Below, in pieces: positions 31,238 to 40,123 of a stretch of DNA of 64,000 bases (the first letter of the stretch is position 1; the number at the start of each line of letters is the position of its first letter). Source of the stretch: Streptomyces sp. NBC_01214 (GTDB lineage Bacteria; Actinomycetota; Actinomycetes; Streptomycetales; Streptomycetaceae); the NCBI RefSeq assembly GCF_026340975.1, contig NZ_JAPEOS010000002.1, forward strand, positions 204,501-268,500, in the 5' to 3' direction. Below the pieces are notes generated by a model. That model did no database searches. It had not been told where the DNA came from and saw only the letters and a list, made by a program, of their open reading frames with translations. The position numbers were made by a program, and so were the translations under genes.

Positions 31238-33121
31238 GTGGGAGCCGAGCTGAGGCCGGTCCGGGCCGTAGAACCGGTCGAACCCGTCAAGACCGTGATC
31301 GACGGAGTGGTCCGCGAGGTACGGGTGCCCGCGCTGGCGGGCCTCCCGGACCGGGGGTCCCTCGGAGACATCCCCTTCCAGAACGCCTGGGAGGCCCCCG
31401 GGGAGGCGGTGCTCGCCCGCAAGGACCGGGACGGCGTCTGGCACGACGTCCCGGCCGAACAGTTCGCGGCCGAGGTGCTCGCCGTGGCCAAGGGCCTGAT
31501 CGCCGAAGGGCTCCGGGAGGGCGACCGGCTCGCCATCATGGCCCGTACGACCTACGAGTGGACCCTGCTCGACTTCGCCGGCTGGGCCGCCGGACTGGTC
31601 ACCGTACCGATCTACCCGACCTCCTCCGCCCTCCAAGCACGCTGGATCATCCACGACTCCGGAGCCGTGGCCTGCGCCGTCGAGGACACCGCGCAGGCCC
31701 GGCTGATCAGCGCCGAGCGCGGCAACCTGCCCTGGCTGACCCACCTGTGGGAATTCGACACCGGCGCGGTGGCCCGGCTGGTCAAGGCCGGGGAACGCAT
31801 CCCCGACGCGGTGGTCCACCACCGTCGGGCCGCCCGCACCCCGGACTCCGTCGCCACCCTCATCTACACCTCCGGCACCACCGGGCAGCCCAAGGGATGC
31901 GTGATCACCCACGCCAACTTCTTCGCCCAGGTGGACAACGCGGTGGAGCTGCTGCACCCCGTCTTCAAGTCCGTCAGCAAGGACCCCGCCTCCACCCTGC
32001 TGTTCCTGCCGCTCAGCCACGTCTTCGGGCGGATGGTGGCCGTCGGCTGCATGCGGGCCCGCGTCAAGCTCGGGCACGCGCCCAGCATCCAAACCGAGGA
32101 CCTCCTCGCCGACCTCGCCGGCTTCCGGCCCACCTTCCTCCTGGCCATCCCCTACGTACTGGAGAAGGTCTACAACACCGCCCGGGCCACCGCCGAGAAG
32201 ATGGGCCGGGCCTCCTCCTTCGACCGGGCCGCCCGCATCGCGCAGCGCTTCGCCGAGATCGCCGAGGCCAGGAACCCCGGCCTCGTGCTGCGCCTCGCCC
32301 GGTCCCTCTACGACCCGCTCGTCTACCGGCGCATCCGGGCCGCGCTCGGTGGCCGCGTCCGCTACGTCCTGAGCGGCGGATCACCCCTGGGCCGGCGGCT
32401 CGCCGCGTTCTACACCGGCGCCGGCATCGAGGTGTTCGAGGGCTACGGGCTGACCGAGACCACCGGCGCGAGCACCGTGACCCCGCCGCAGCGGCCCCGC
32501 CTCGGCACGGTCGGCTGGCCGCTGCCGGGCACGGCCGTACGGATCGCGGACGACGGGGAGGTGCTGCTGGGCGGCGGCCACGTCTTCGCCGGCTACTGGA
32601 ACGCCGCGCACGCGGCCCCGTACGGGAGCTGGCTGGCCACCGGCGACATCGGCGAGCTCGACGCCGACGGGTACCTCACCATCACCGGCCGCAAGAAGGA
32701 GATGATCATCACCTCCGGCGGCAAGAACGTGGCTCCGGCGCCGCTGGAGGACTGGCTGCGGGCCCATCCGCTGGTCGGCCAGTGCATGGTGGTCGGCGAC
32801 AACCGGCCCTACATCACCGCACTGATCACCCTGGAACCCGACGGGCTGCAGCACTGGCGCCAGATGCACAAGAAGCAGAACGTGCCGATGCGCGAGCTGG
32901 TGCGGGACGAGGAACTGCGGGCGGACCTCCAGCGGGCGGTGGACGAGGCGAACCGGCTGGTCTCACGGGCCGAGTCGATCCGCCGCTTCACCGTCCTGGC
33001 CGCCGATTTCACCGAGGCGCGCGGCCACCTGACCCCGTCCCTGAAGCTCCGGCGGGGCGCGATCGCCCGGGACTACGCGGACCGGATCCAGGAGCTGTAC
33101 CGGGGGCCGCGCGAAGCCTGA
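31238..33121 (+). CDS. Long-chain fatty-acid-CoA ligase (FadD15-like)
   Basis: 627 residues from GTG 31238 with AAGGAG six bases upstream. The adenylation motifs are LIYTSGTTGQPKGC (P-loop), YGLTETTGAS, and the C-terminal hinge GRKKEMIITSGGKNVAP. The enzyme forms acyl-AMP then acyl-CoA from fatty acids in the cytoplasm. The sequence order (PTFLLAIPYVLEKVYNTARA after the P-loop) is that of the FadD15/long-chain group. A dyad upstream suggests transcriptional control. There is no operon partner; the following gene starts after a 68-base gap. Confidence 0.93.
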   Translation: MGAELRPVRAVEPVEPVKTVIDGVVREVRVPALAGLPDRGSLGDIPFQNAWEAPGEAVLARKDRDGVWHDVPAEQFAAEVLAVAKGLIAEGLREGDRLAIMARTTYEWTLLDFAGWAAGLVTVPIYPTSSALQARWIIHDSGAVACAVEDTAQARLISAERGNLPWLTHLWEFDTGAVARLVKAGERIPDAVVHHRRAARTPDSVATLIYTSGTTGQPKGCVITHANFFAQVDNAVELLHPVFKSVSKDPASTLLFLPLSHVFGRMVAVGCMRARVKLGHAPSIQTEDLLADLAGFRPTFLLAIPYVLEKVYNTARATAEKMGRASSFDRAARIAQRFAEIAEARNPGLVLRLARSLYDPLVYRRIRAALGGRVRYVLSGGSPLGRRLAAFYTGAGIEVFEGYGLTETTGASTVTPPQRPRLGTVGWPLPGTAVRIADDGEVLLGGGHVFAGYWNAAHAAPYGSWLATGDIGELDADGYLTITGRKKEMIITSGGKNVAPAPLEDWLRAHPLVGQCMVVGDNRPYITALITLEPDGLQHWRQMHKKQNVPMRELVRDEELRADLQRAVDEANRLVSRAESIRRFTVLAADFTEARGHLTPSLKLRRGAIARDYADRIQELYRGPREA

Positions 33122-33189
33122 GCAGCGGCCACCGAGGAGCCGGTCTATGGTGGACAGATGGGTCCGGGGGGCCGCCCGAGGAGGGCGCA

Positions 33190-34851
33190 GTGCACCGTTC
33201 CCGAGTCCGTAGGTCCATAGCCGCGGGCGTGGCCGCCGGTGCGATGCTCCTGGCCTCGCTGGGGGCGGCCCCGGCGCCCACTCCCACACCCGCGTCGAGC
33301 CCTGTGCCCAGCTCTGTGCCCAGCCCTGCGCACAGCCCTGTGCCCGCCGGGGGCGACGATCCCCTGGCCCGGTTCCACGCCCAGCGCGTCCGCTGGGGCG
33401 CCTGCCCCGAGAAGCCGGTGCCCGCCGAAATGCGGTGCGCGGTCGTGGAGGTTCCGCTCGACTACGCGGCCCCGGGCAAGGGCACGGTCAAGCTGGCCCT
33501 CGGCCGGCTCCCCGCCACCGACCCGGACCGACGCATCGGCTCGCTCCTGATCAACTTCGGCGGCCCCGGCGCCCCGGGCCTGGCCGGCCTCGCCCTCGAT
33601 TCCAAGGCGTTCGCCGACCTCGGCGAACGCTACGACCTGATCGGCTTCGACCCCCGCGGCGTGGGCCACAGCGACCCCGTCTCCTGCGGCGGCGGCACCG
33701 GCGATACCGCAGGAGACCCGTACGCCGACACCGCCACGGCGATGGCCGCCCTGCGGGACGAGGTCAAGCGCTGCGAGCGCAACTCCGGCCCGGTCCTCGC
33801 CCACATGGGAACCGTGGACGTCGCCCGCGACATGGACGTGATGCGCCGCGTCCTCGGGGACCAGAAGCTCAACTTCCTCGGCTTCTCCTACGGGAGCCGG
33901 CTCGGCGCCGTGTACGCCGCCCTGTTCCCCCGGGACACCGGCCGCATGGTCCTGGACGGCGTCGACACCCTCACCGAACCGCTGATGGAGCAGGCGCTGG
34001 TATCGGCCCGCGGCCAGCAGCGGGCCCTGGACAACTTCCTGACCTGGTGCGCCCACCAGAACGGCTGCGTCTACGGGACGAACACCCGCACGGCCAAGGA
34101 GAAGGTGGCCGCCCTGGTGGAGCGGGCCGACACGGAGCCGCTGGTCGGCGACGACGGCACGGCGGTGGGCGGCCTGGTCATCGTCCTCGCGATAGGCCAG
34201 GCCCTGTACTCGCCGAGCACGTGGCCCGCGCTCGCCAAGGCGCTGGCGCAGGCGGAGCGCGAGCACGATCCGGCCGGGATGCTGGCGCTGCTCGGCCTGG
34301 CGGCGGAGCCGACCGACCCGACGGACCCCACGGACCCGACCGCCCCGCCAGACCCACCGGAGCCGACCGACCCGGCCCAGGCCGGCGGATCCGATCCGGT
34401 GCCCGCCGACAACCTCGCCGCCGCCCTCGCCGCCGTGACCTGCGCCGACGACCCGGACCGGTCGATCGAAAAGTTCAGCCCGGCCGCGTTGGAGAAGGAG
34501 ATCGACGAACGGGCGCAGGAGTTCCTCGAGGTCTCGAAGGTGTTCGGGGTGCCACAGCTGTTGTCCGTACTCACCTGCTACGGGCGGCCCGCCGGCACCG
34601 ACTTCATCCGCAAGATCGACCACCCGGGAGCACCGCCGATGCTGCTGGTCGGCACCCGCGGCGACCCGGCGACGCCGTACGAGTGGACGGAGGAGACGGC
34701 CGAGCGGCTGGGCTCGACGGTGATCGTGGACCACAAGGGCGAGGGCCACACCGGCTATTCCAGCTCGCGCTGCGTCCAGGAGTACGTCGACGACTTCCTC
34801 CTCTACGGCCGCCTCCCGTCCGGAACCCGCTCCTGCCCCGCCGAAGACTGA
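33190..34851 (+). CDS. Secreted alpha/beta-hydrolase, tripeptidyl-aminopeptidase (TAP)-like
   Basis: 553 residues from GTG 33190 with GAGGAGG five bases upstream; the longer open frame before it overlaps the synthetase and is not real. The Sec signal peptide (RRSIAAGVAAGAMLLASLGA) is followed by a Pro/Ser/Thr linker. The catalytic triad is Ser233 in GFSYG, Asp492 in GTRGDPATPYEW and His520 in GEGHTGYSSS, with NFGGPGAPG as the oxyanion region. This is the organisation of the Streptomyces SlpD/SlpE and Tap proteases, which trim N-terminal peptides outside the cell. A Pro-Thr-Asp repeat insert lies near residues 375-395. Confidence 0.92.
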   Translation: MHRSRVRRSIAAGVAAGAMLLASLGAAPAPTPTPASSPVPSSVPSPAHSPVPAGGDDPLARFHAQRVRWGACPEKPVPAEMRCAVVEVPLDYAAPGKGTVKLALGRLPATDPDRRIGSLLINFGGPGAPGLAGLALDSKAFADLGERYDLIGFDPRGVGHSDPVSCGGGTGDTAGDPYADTATAMAALRDEVKRCERNSGPVLAHMGTVDVARDMDVMRRVLGDQKLNFLGFSYGSRLGAVYAALFPRDTGRMVLDGVDTLTEPLMEQALVSARGQQRALDNFLTWCAHQNGCVYGTNTRTAKEKVAALVERADTEPLVGDDGTAVGGLVIVLAIGQALYSPSTWPALAKALAQAEREHDPAGMLALLGLAAEPTDPTDPTDPTAPPDPPEPTDPAQAGGSDPVPADNLAAALAAVTCADDPDRSIEKFSPAALEKEIDERAQEFLEVSKVFGVPQLLSVLTCYGRPAGTDFIRKIDHPGAPPMLLVGTRGDPATPYEWTEETAERLGSTVIVDHKGEGHTGYSSSRCVQEYVDDFLLYGRLPSGTRSCPAED

Positions 34852-34858
34852 ACCGCCG

Positions 34859-35149
34859 CGTGCCACTCCACAACGCGTCCTGGGCCCGGACCACCCCGAC
34901 ACGCTCACCTCTCGCAACAACCTGGCTTCTTGGCTGGGGCAGACCGGTGACGTTCGGGAAGCGGCCAGGATTCTTACCCAGCTAGCAGCGGACCGTTCAC
35001 GCATTCTCGGCCCAGACCATCCTGACGCCGCTGTTACCCCGGCGAACCTCGCGCATTGGGTGGGCGTCAGCCTCGAGGCGAGCACGCAGCCGGCAGAGCG
35101 CCCTTGGGGCGGGCGGCAATCTGGCCCACGCCCGGTCCACGCACGATGA
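34859..35149 (+). pseudogene. Fragment of a TPR (NB-ARC/kinesin-light-chain-like) protein
   Basis: The frame from about 34859 to TGA 35147-35149 contains two tetratricopeptide-like units. The first is RVLGPDHPDTLTSRNNLASW with LGQTGDVREAARILTQL; the second starts RILGPDHPDAAVTPANLA. The LGPDHPDT signature is that of the tandem TPRs at the C-terminus of actinobacterial NB-ARC/STAND proteins. There is no start codon, the preceding ~500 residues expected are absent, and third-position G/C is lower than in neighbours. It is a stranded gene fragment. Confidence 0.75.
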
Positions 35150-35225
35150 TGCTGCGTGGCGGAGCGGCCGCGTCGGGCGGGGTTGGCGTGGGTATTCGCC
35201 ATCCGAGGGACCGAGGGGGCGGGGC

Positions 35226-35777
35226 GTGGTGCGACGGCGTGTGCGGGTGGTGGGGCGGGGGGCCGCCGGAGTCGGGGTGGTGGTGACCCTTGCCCTCGCC
35301 GGGTGGTTGACGTGGCTGTTGCCCGGGCCGCAGATGGCCGCCGTGCTCGGGTTCGGGCCCGTCGACGGGGTCGTCTCCATCCAGGAGTGCTACGAGGCGA
35401 GCGACGCCGAAGGCTATGCGACGGGTACCGACTGCACCGGCCGGTACACCCCCCGCGGGTCGGACGGGCAGCCCCGCGACATCGTCCTGGACACGGCCGC
35501 CGACGAGTACCGGCCCGGTACCCGGGTGGAGGTCAGGACGGCGCGGGGGCGGGCGTACGAACCGTCGGGCAGCGCCGTGTTCCGCTTCGGCACCGTCATC
35601 GGCCTGCTGCTCGTGCCGTTCCTGGTGCTGGCGGCCTGGCTGTTCGCCTGCGCGCGCCAGGGCCGGGTGGCGGACGGCGAGGGCTACGTCTTCGTGGCCC
35701 TCGCCGGCCTGGTCGTCGCCATCGTGCCGGCCGCCGTCGCCGGGATCCTGGTCGAGATCGGCACGCTGATCTTTTGA
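35226..35777 (+). CDS. Hypothetical membrane protein
   Basis: 183 residues from GTG 35226 (GTG 35229 also possible). A basic N-terminus leads into a helix (GVGVVVTLALAGWLTWLLP). An extracytoplasmic segment of ~70 residues has two Cys (ECYEAS and DCTGRY) that may pair. Two further helices (VIGLLLVPFLVLAAWLFACA and VALAGLVVAIVPAAVAGILV) end the protein. I do not recognise the family. Its stop abuts the stop of the convergent reductase-like gene (TGA 35775-35777, then CTA 35778-35780). Confidence 0.75.
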   Translation: MVRRRVRVVGRGAAGVGVVVTLALAGWLTWLLPGPQMAAVLGFGPVDGVVSIQECYEASDAEGYATGTDCTGRYTPRGSDGQPRDIVLDTAADEYRPGTRVEVRTARGRAYEPSGSAVFRFGTVIGLLLVPFLVLAAWLFACARQGRVADGEGYVFVALAGLVVAIVPAAVAGILVEIGTLIF

Positions 35778-36368
35778 CTAGGCGGCCGGGCGGTAGGTGC
35801 ACACGTGCACACCGGCCGGGCTGATCGCCGTGGAGACCAGTTCGAGCGTGCGCAGCCCGCCGTCGGCGGGGAAGATCGACTTGCCGCCGCCGAGCAGTAC
35901 CGGCATGACCATCAGCCGGAGTTCGTCGACCAGGCCCTCGCTCAGCAGGGTGCGCACGAGGGTGGGGCTGCCCATGACCACCAGGTCGCCGCCCTCGGCC
36001 CCGCGCAGTTCCCGGATGTGGTCGACGGCCTTGTCGCCGGTGATGAGCGTGGTGTTGTTCCACGTCAGATCGGCCTCGCCCAGGGTCTGGGACACCACGT
36101 ACTTCGGGACGGAGTTCATCCGGTCGGCGAACGGGTCGCCCGCCCGCTCCGGCCAGGCCGCGGCCATCGTCTGCCACGTGCGGCGCCCGAACAGCAGGGC
36201 CTCGGCGTTCTCCATCGCCTCGGTGAAGGAGCCGCCGACCACCTCCGGGTCGAAGAACGGGTGCGACCAGCCGCCGTGGGCGAAGCCGCCGTCGTCGTCC
36301 TCGCCCTGACCGCCCGGGGCCTGTACGACGCCGTCCAGGCTGATGAACTCGGTGATGACGATGCGCAT
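35778..36368 (-). CDS. Dihydrofolate-reductase-family (RibD C-terminal-like) protein
   Basis: 196 residues from ATG 36368, AGGAA eight bases upstream. The start MRIVITEFISLDGVVQAPGG is the hallmark of the stand-alone RibD_C/DHFR-like group. LLFGRRTWQTMA, KYVVSQTL, and LVVMGSPTLVRTLLSEGLVDE also match. These proteins bind NADPH; the true substrate is usually unknown. An insert rich in Asp (GQGEDDDGGFAHGG) follows the first strand. It is convergent with the membrane-protein gene. It is a housekeeping-type accessory gene with no further context. Confidence 0.9.
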   Translation of the reverse strand: MRIVITEFISLDGVVQAPGGQGEDDDGGFAHGGWSHPFFDPEVVGGSFTEAMENAEALLFGRRTWQTMAAAWPERAGDPFADRMNSVPKYVVSQTLGEADLTWNNTTLITGDKAVDHIRELRGAEGGDLVVMGSPTLVRTLLSEGLVDELRLMVMPVLLGGGKSIFPADGGLRTLELVSTAISPAGVHVCTYRPAA

Positions 36369-36695
36369 GGGTCTGTTCCTCTGCCTCGGTCCGGTGTGTA
36401 CGTAGGGGCGACTGCGGCGCTCCCCGCACTTCATCGCACCCGGCCGGACCTTGTCGAGTGAGCTGGATCACACCGGCGGCGGGGGCGGTAGAAAACATCT
36501 GTCATCGGGGCGATTCGGGCGGCGGTTCGGGGTGCCTGTCCATTCGGTCATGAGACCCGGGTGAAGCCGAGACGAATGGTGCGTCACATCTCGCGGAGCG
36601 ACGGCGAGTCGGGGGCGAATACCTGATAGACAGTGGATGTTCACGGCTCGACCAGCCATGTACGTTCGACGGCTCCTTGGGGGGATCGCCGCACC

Positions 36696-38435
36696 GTGAA
36701 GCCGCTTCACCGCCACCTCGTCAACACCTCGCGCAAGGTCCTGTGCACGGCCGCGCTCGCGGCCAGCCTGACCACCGCCGCGGTCGTGACCAGTCCTTCG
36801 ACCGCCGATGCGGGGGAGTCCGAGCCCACTCCGGACAGTCCGCAGGCCGCCGACCGCGGTGACGCCCGGCTGGACCTGCCCGACATCATCGCCGACCCGC
36901 CGCCCACCGGGGTGGGTGCTCCGGAGGCGGCCAGCGGGATACCCGCGACCGCCCTCGACGCCTACCACCGTTCCCAGGTGTCGGTGGCCGCCGCGCTCCC
37001 CGGCTGCAAGCTGCCCTGGGAGCTGCTCGCGGGCATCGGCCGGGTGGAGTCCGTCCACGCCTCGGGCTACGGGCTGAAGGCGGACGGTTACACCGAGAAG
37101 CCCATCCGCGGCCCCCGGCTCGACGGCAACGGCTTCGCCGAGATCCGGGACACGGACAAGGGCGAGTGGGACGCGGACGCGGCGTACGACCGGGCAGTCG
37201 GCCCGATGCAGTTCATCCCGTCCACCTGGCGCACCTGGGGCGCCGACGGCAACGGCGACTCCAAGCGCGACCCGAACAACATCTACGACGCGGCACTGGG
37301 CGCGGGTCTCTACCTGTGCGCGGGCGACCGCGACCTGTCCAACGCGGCCAAGCTCGACCAGGCGATCCTCAGCTACAACAACTCCCGCGAGTACGTGAAC
37401 ACCGTGCTCGGCTACATGCGCCAGTACCAGGCCGGTGGCGCCGGCGAGGTGCCGAACCCGCCCGTCGGGGACTACCCGACGCAGCCGCCGGGCACCCTGC
37501 CCACCCCGCGCGTGCCGGTCACGCCGTCGAACCCGGTGACGCCGACGCCCACGCCGACGCAGACCCCCACCCCCAAGCCGACCCCGACTCCCACGCCGAC
37601 CCCGACGCCGACCCCCACGCCGGAGCAGCCGAAGCCGGCCACCCCGCGCCTGGCGGAGCTGACGGTCCTCGGCGGCCCCGGGCTCACGGCCGAGGCCGGT
37701 GCGGCCTTCGCGGAGGTCCCGCGGGTCAAGGTGCTCCTCAGCGACGGCAAGCCCGCCGTCAACCAGGAGGTGGTCTTCGCGGTCGAGGGGGACACCACCG
37801 GCGGCACCCGGTTCGGGACGGCGGACTCCCTGGTGGTCAAGGCCGGCGCCGACGGCATCGTCGCCGCGCCCGGGCTCAAGGCGGGCCCCAAGGCCGGCAC
37901 CTTCACGCTGCGGGCCTCGGCCTACGACCCGCAGGGCAGGATCACCGTGCAGTTCGAGGGCAAGGTCACGGTGACGGTCGCGGACAAGCTGGCCCCTGCG
38001 GGTGACGCGAAGCAGCGGGAGGCCGTCGCCGGCAAGAGCTTCACCGGCGTGGAGGTCTTCGCCACCGCCGGCGGGAAGGCCGTCGCGGGCACGGAGGCCG
38101 TCGCCGACCTGGTCGTGAAGGACGCGGACGGCAAGTGGGTCCCGGTGGACCCGCAGACCGCGAAGGGCCCGTTCTTCAAGGACGAGGCCGGGAAGCCGGT
38201 CCTCGGCCGGCTGCTGGCCAAGTCGGGTGCCGACGGCAAGATCGTCCTGCCGGAGCTGTTCACCACGGACGTGGCCCCGGGCACCTACTTCGTGCGCCTG
38301 ACCACCAAGGAGAAGGTGACCCTGGTCCTGGAGCTCAAGATCACGGCTCCGGCCACGACCCCGGCTCCGGCCACGACCCCGGCCACGACCCCGAACCCGG
38401 CCGCGGTTCCCGCGAAGGAGCCGGCCCGCCCCTGA
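36696..38435 (+). CDS. Secreted lytic transglycosylase with Ig-like C-terminal repeats
   Basis: 579 residues from GTG 36696. A signal peptide (VLCTAALAASLTTAAVVTSP) precedes the SLT-type domain at residues ~90-250. The catalytic Glu is in LLAGIGRVESVHASG, GPMQFIPSTW is the substrate motif, and DAALGAGLYLC and ILSYNNSREYVN complete the fold. A Thr-Pro repeat linker (residues ~285-330) leads to two Ig-like/Big-1-like strand repeats of ~110 residues each that could bind the wall. It should cleave peptidoglycan glycan strands outside the cell. The GGGGGG upstream is a weak or distant ribosome binding site. Confidence 0.92.
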   Translation: MKPLHRHLVNTSRKVLCTAALAASLTTAAVVTSPSTADAGESEPTPDSPQAADRGDARLDLPDIIADPPPTGVGAPEAASGIPATALDAYHRSQVSVAAALPGCKLPWELLAGIGRVESVHASGYGLKADGYTEKPIRGPRLDGNGFAEIRDTDKGEWDADAAYDRAVGPMQFIPSTWRTWGADGNGDSKRDPNNIYDAALGAGLYLCAGDRDLSNAAKLDQAILSYNNSREYVNTVLGYMRQYQAGGAGEVPNPPVGDYPTQPPGTLPTPRVPVTPSNPVTPTPTPTQTPTPKPTPTPTPTPTPTPTPEQPKPATPRLAELTVLGGPGLTAEAGAAFAEVPRVKVLLSDGKPAVNQEVVFAVEGDTTGGTRFGTADSLVVKAGADGIVAAPGLKAGPKAGTFTLRASAYDPQGRITVQFEGKVTVTVADKLAPAGDAKQREAVAGKSFTGVEVFATAGGKAVAGTEAVADLVVKDADGKWVPVDPQTAKGPFFKDEAGKPVLGRLLAKSGADGKIVLPELFTTDVAPGTYFVRLTTKEKVTLVLELKITAPATTPAPATTPATTPNPAAVPAKEPARP

Positions 38436-38446
38436 GGCCGTACGCC

Positions 38447-38486
38447 AGTGGCCCCCGGCACCGTTCGCACGGTGCCGGGGGCCACT
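38447..38486 (+). terminator. Terminator after the transglycosylase gene
   Basis: Perfect 18-bp arms AGTGGCCCCCGGCACCGT (38447-38464) and its complement (38469-38486) with a 4-base loop TCGC, 11 bases after the stop. Confidence 0.9.
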
Positions 38487-38528
38487 GCGTCGCCCCACCT
38501 GGCCGCTGGACGGCCGGGGCGCAAAGGC

Positions 38529-38572
38529 AGGAGCCCTGCCGGATCTGCTCGCGCAGAGGGGACAGGGCTCCT
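38529..38572 (-). terminator. Terminator after the cold-shock gene
   Basis: AGGAGCCCTG (38529-38538) and CAGGGCTCCT (38563-38572) pair across a 24-base loop, about 40 bases past the minus-strand csp stop. Confidence 0.65.
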
Positions 38573-38613
38573 TGGGTACTACTTTTCCAACCCGCGAGAG
38601 TTGGCCCAGGCGA

Positions 38614-38817
38614 CTAGGCCGGGGTGACGTTCTCCGCCTGCGGGCCCTTCGGACCCTGCGTGACGTCGAAGTTCACCGTCTGGTTCTCCTCGAGGGAGCG
38701 GAAGCCAGAGGCGTTGATCGCGGAGTAGTGGACGAAGACATCCGGGCCGCCGCCGTCCTGGGCGATGAAGCCGAAGCCCTTTTCAGCGTTGAACCACTTC
38801 ACGGTTCCGGTAGCCAT
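38614..38817 (-). CDS. Cold-shock domain protein (CspA family)
   Basis: 67 residues from ATG 38817 with AGGAGG four bases upstream. A single cold-shock domain: GTVKWFNAEKGFGFIAQ carries RNP1 (KGFGFI) and VFVHYS is RNP2. It binds single-stranded RNA/DNA and melts RNA secondary structure. The mRNA has a long leader (38818 to at least ~38960) that contains a hairpin followed by a T tract, a possible attenuator the protein could act on. The start of the track-length frame at 38958 is not used. It is a single-gene unit with its own terminator. Confidence 0.97.
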   Translation of the reverse strand: MATGTVKWFNAEKGFGFIAQDGGGPDVFVHYSAINASGFRSLEENQTVNFDVTQGPKGPQAENVTPA

Positions 38818-38880
38818 GAGCCCTCCTATGGGCCAAAGGGTCGCCCTGCTCCAGAACCTGCTAAGAAGTCTGAAAACTAC

Positions 38881-38910
38881 AAAAGCCTGCGGGTCACATT
38901 CTCCGCAGGC
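38881..38910 (-). promoter_or_regulatory. Terminator-like hairpin in the cold-shock mRNA leader
   Basis: On the minus strand GCCTGCGG, a 10-base loop, and CCGCAGGC (38910 to 38885) are followed directly by TTTTGTAGTTTT. That is the form of an intrinsic terminator, yet it lies about 68 bases upstream of the csp start codon. Premature termination relieved by a cold-shock protein is the obvious model; this is inference. Confidence 0.6.
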
Positions 38911-39054
38911 CTCGTACTGCAAGGGAAACCAAACTGCAACTTGCGTCGAGCCTAGCACGCACCCTGCGGCCGAGACCAGAGGGAAAGATCACGTCACCCG
39001 GACGTTTGAGACCCGCCGCAAGGCTGACGTAGACCCGGCCGCTAGTCTCGCGAT

Positions 39055-39918
39055 GTGGACGTCTATCGCAGCCGGCCCCGTGTCGGCCACATTCAGTTCC
39101 TGAACTGCCTGCCCCTCTACTGGGGGCTGGCCAGAACCGGCACTCTGCTGGACCTGGAGCTGACCAAGGACTCCCCCGAGAAGCTCAGTGAGCGCCTCGT
39201 CCAGGGGGACCTGGACATCGCCCCGATCACCCTTGTGGAGTTCCTCCGCAACGCCGACCAGCTCGTCGCCTTCCCCGACATCGCCGTCGGCTGCGACGGT
39301 CCGGTGATGTCCTGCGTGATCGTCTCGCAGGTCCCCCTGGAGCAGCTCGACGGAGCCCGCGTCGCGCTCGGCTCCACCTCTCGTACGTCCGTACGCCTCG
39401 CCCAGCTGCTGCTTTCCGAGCAGTACGGGGTACGCCCCGACTACTACACCTGCCCGCCCGACCTGAGCGTGATGATGCAGGAGGCGGACGCGGCCGTACT
39501 GATTGGGGACGCCGCCCTGCGCGCCTCGCTGCACGACGCGCCCCGGCTCGGGCTGACCGTGCACGACCTCGGCCACATGTGGAAGGAGTGGACCGGGCTG
39601 CCGTTCGTCTTCGCCGTCTGGGCCGCCCGCAAGGACTACCTCGCCCGCGAGCCCGCCGTCGTGCGGGAGGTCCACGAGGCCTTCCTCTCCTCCCGGGACG
39701 TCTCCCTGGAAGAGGTCACCAAGGTGGCCGAGCAGGCGGCCCGCTGGGAGGCCTTCGACGCGGAGCTGCTGGAGCGGTACTTCACGACGCTCGACTTCCG
39801 CTTCGGTCCCGAACAGTTGGCCGGCGTACGTGAATTCGCGCGCCGCACGGGATCGACGACCGGGTATCCCGCGGATGTCGACGTGGAGCTGCTGAGCACG
39901 GTGGTCCAGGAGTGCTGA
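39055..39918 (+). CDS. mqnA: Chorismate dehydratase, first step of the futalosine pathway
   Basis: 287 residues from GTG 39055. The start VGHIQFLNCLPLYWGL and the segments VQGDLDIAPITLVEF, GSTSRTSVRLAQLLL and YTCPPDLSVMMQEADAAVLI match the MqnA/MqnD periplasmic-binding-like fold. MqnA removes water from chorismate to give 3-[(1-carboxyvinyl)oxy]benzoate, the MqnE substrate. There is no ribosome binding site; TAGTCT ends seven bases before the start, so the mRNA is probably leaderless, as also proposed for mqnM. It is divergent from the csp gene. The closely related MqnD is excluded by the N-terminal pattern, though I cannot align it. Confidence 0.92.
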   Translation: MDVYRSRPRVGHIQFLNCLPLYWGLARTGTLLDLELTKDSPEKLSERLVQGDLDIAPITLVEFLRNADQLVAFPDIAVGCDGPVMSCVIVSQVPLEQLDGARVALGSTSRTSVRLAQLLLSEQYGVRPDYYTCPPDLSVMMQEADAAVLIGDAALRASLHDAPRLGLTVHDLGHMWKEWTGLPFVFAVWAARKDYLAREPAVVREVHEAFLSSRDVSLEEVTKVAEQAARWEAFDAELLERYFTTLDFRFGPEQLAGVREFARRTGSTTGYPADVDVELLSTVVQEC

Positions 39919-40123
39919 CCGGGTTTACCCCGCGGTAGTCCAAAGGGTGGACGGGCGAATGTGAGGTTTACCGGGAATTCTCGCCCTTTTCGCATTCCTC
40001 GCCCCGGGGTGGAAATGCAAAGGGGTGACTGCGCTCCTTCCCCCGCCCGCCCCGGCACCGCCTAGGCTGCTGCTCGGCCGGGTGGCACAAGGCGCCCGGG
40101 ATCACGGGGAATTGGGGGACGCG

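Noticed and set aside
31216..33189. Upstream 658 codons of the frame ending at 34851
   Set aside because: It overlaps the acyl-CoA synthetase gene in another frame; the hydrolase begins at GTG 33190 with its own ribosome binding site.
36468..38498. 676-residue minus-strand frame opposite the transglycosylase
   Set aside because: Gly/Arg/Val-rich translation arising from the Thr-Pro repeat and GC3 bias of the real gene.
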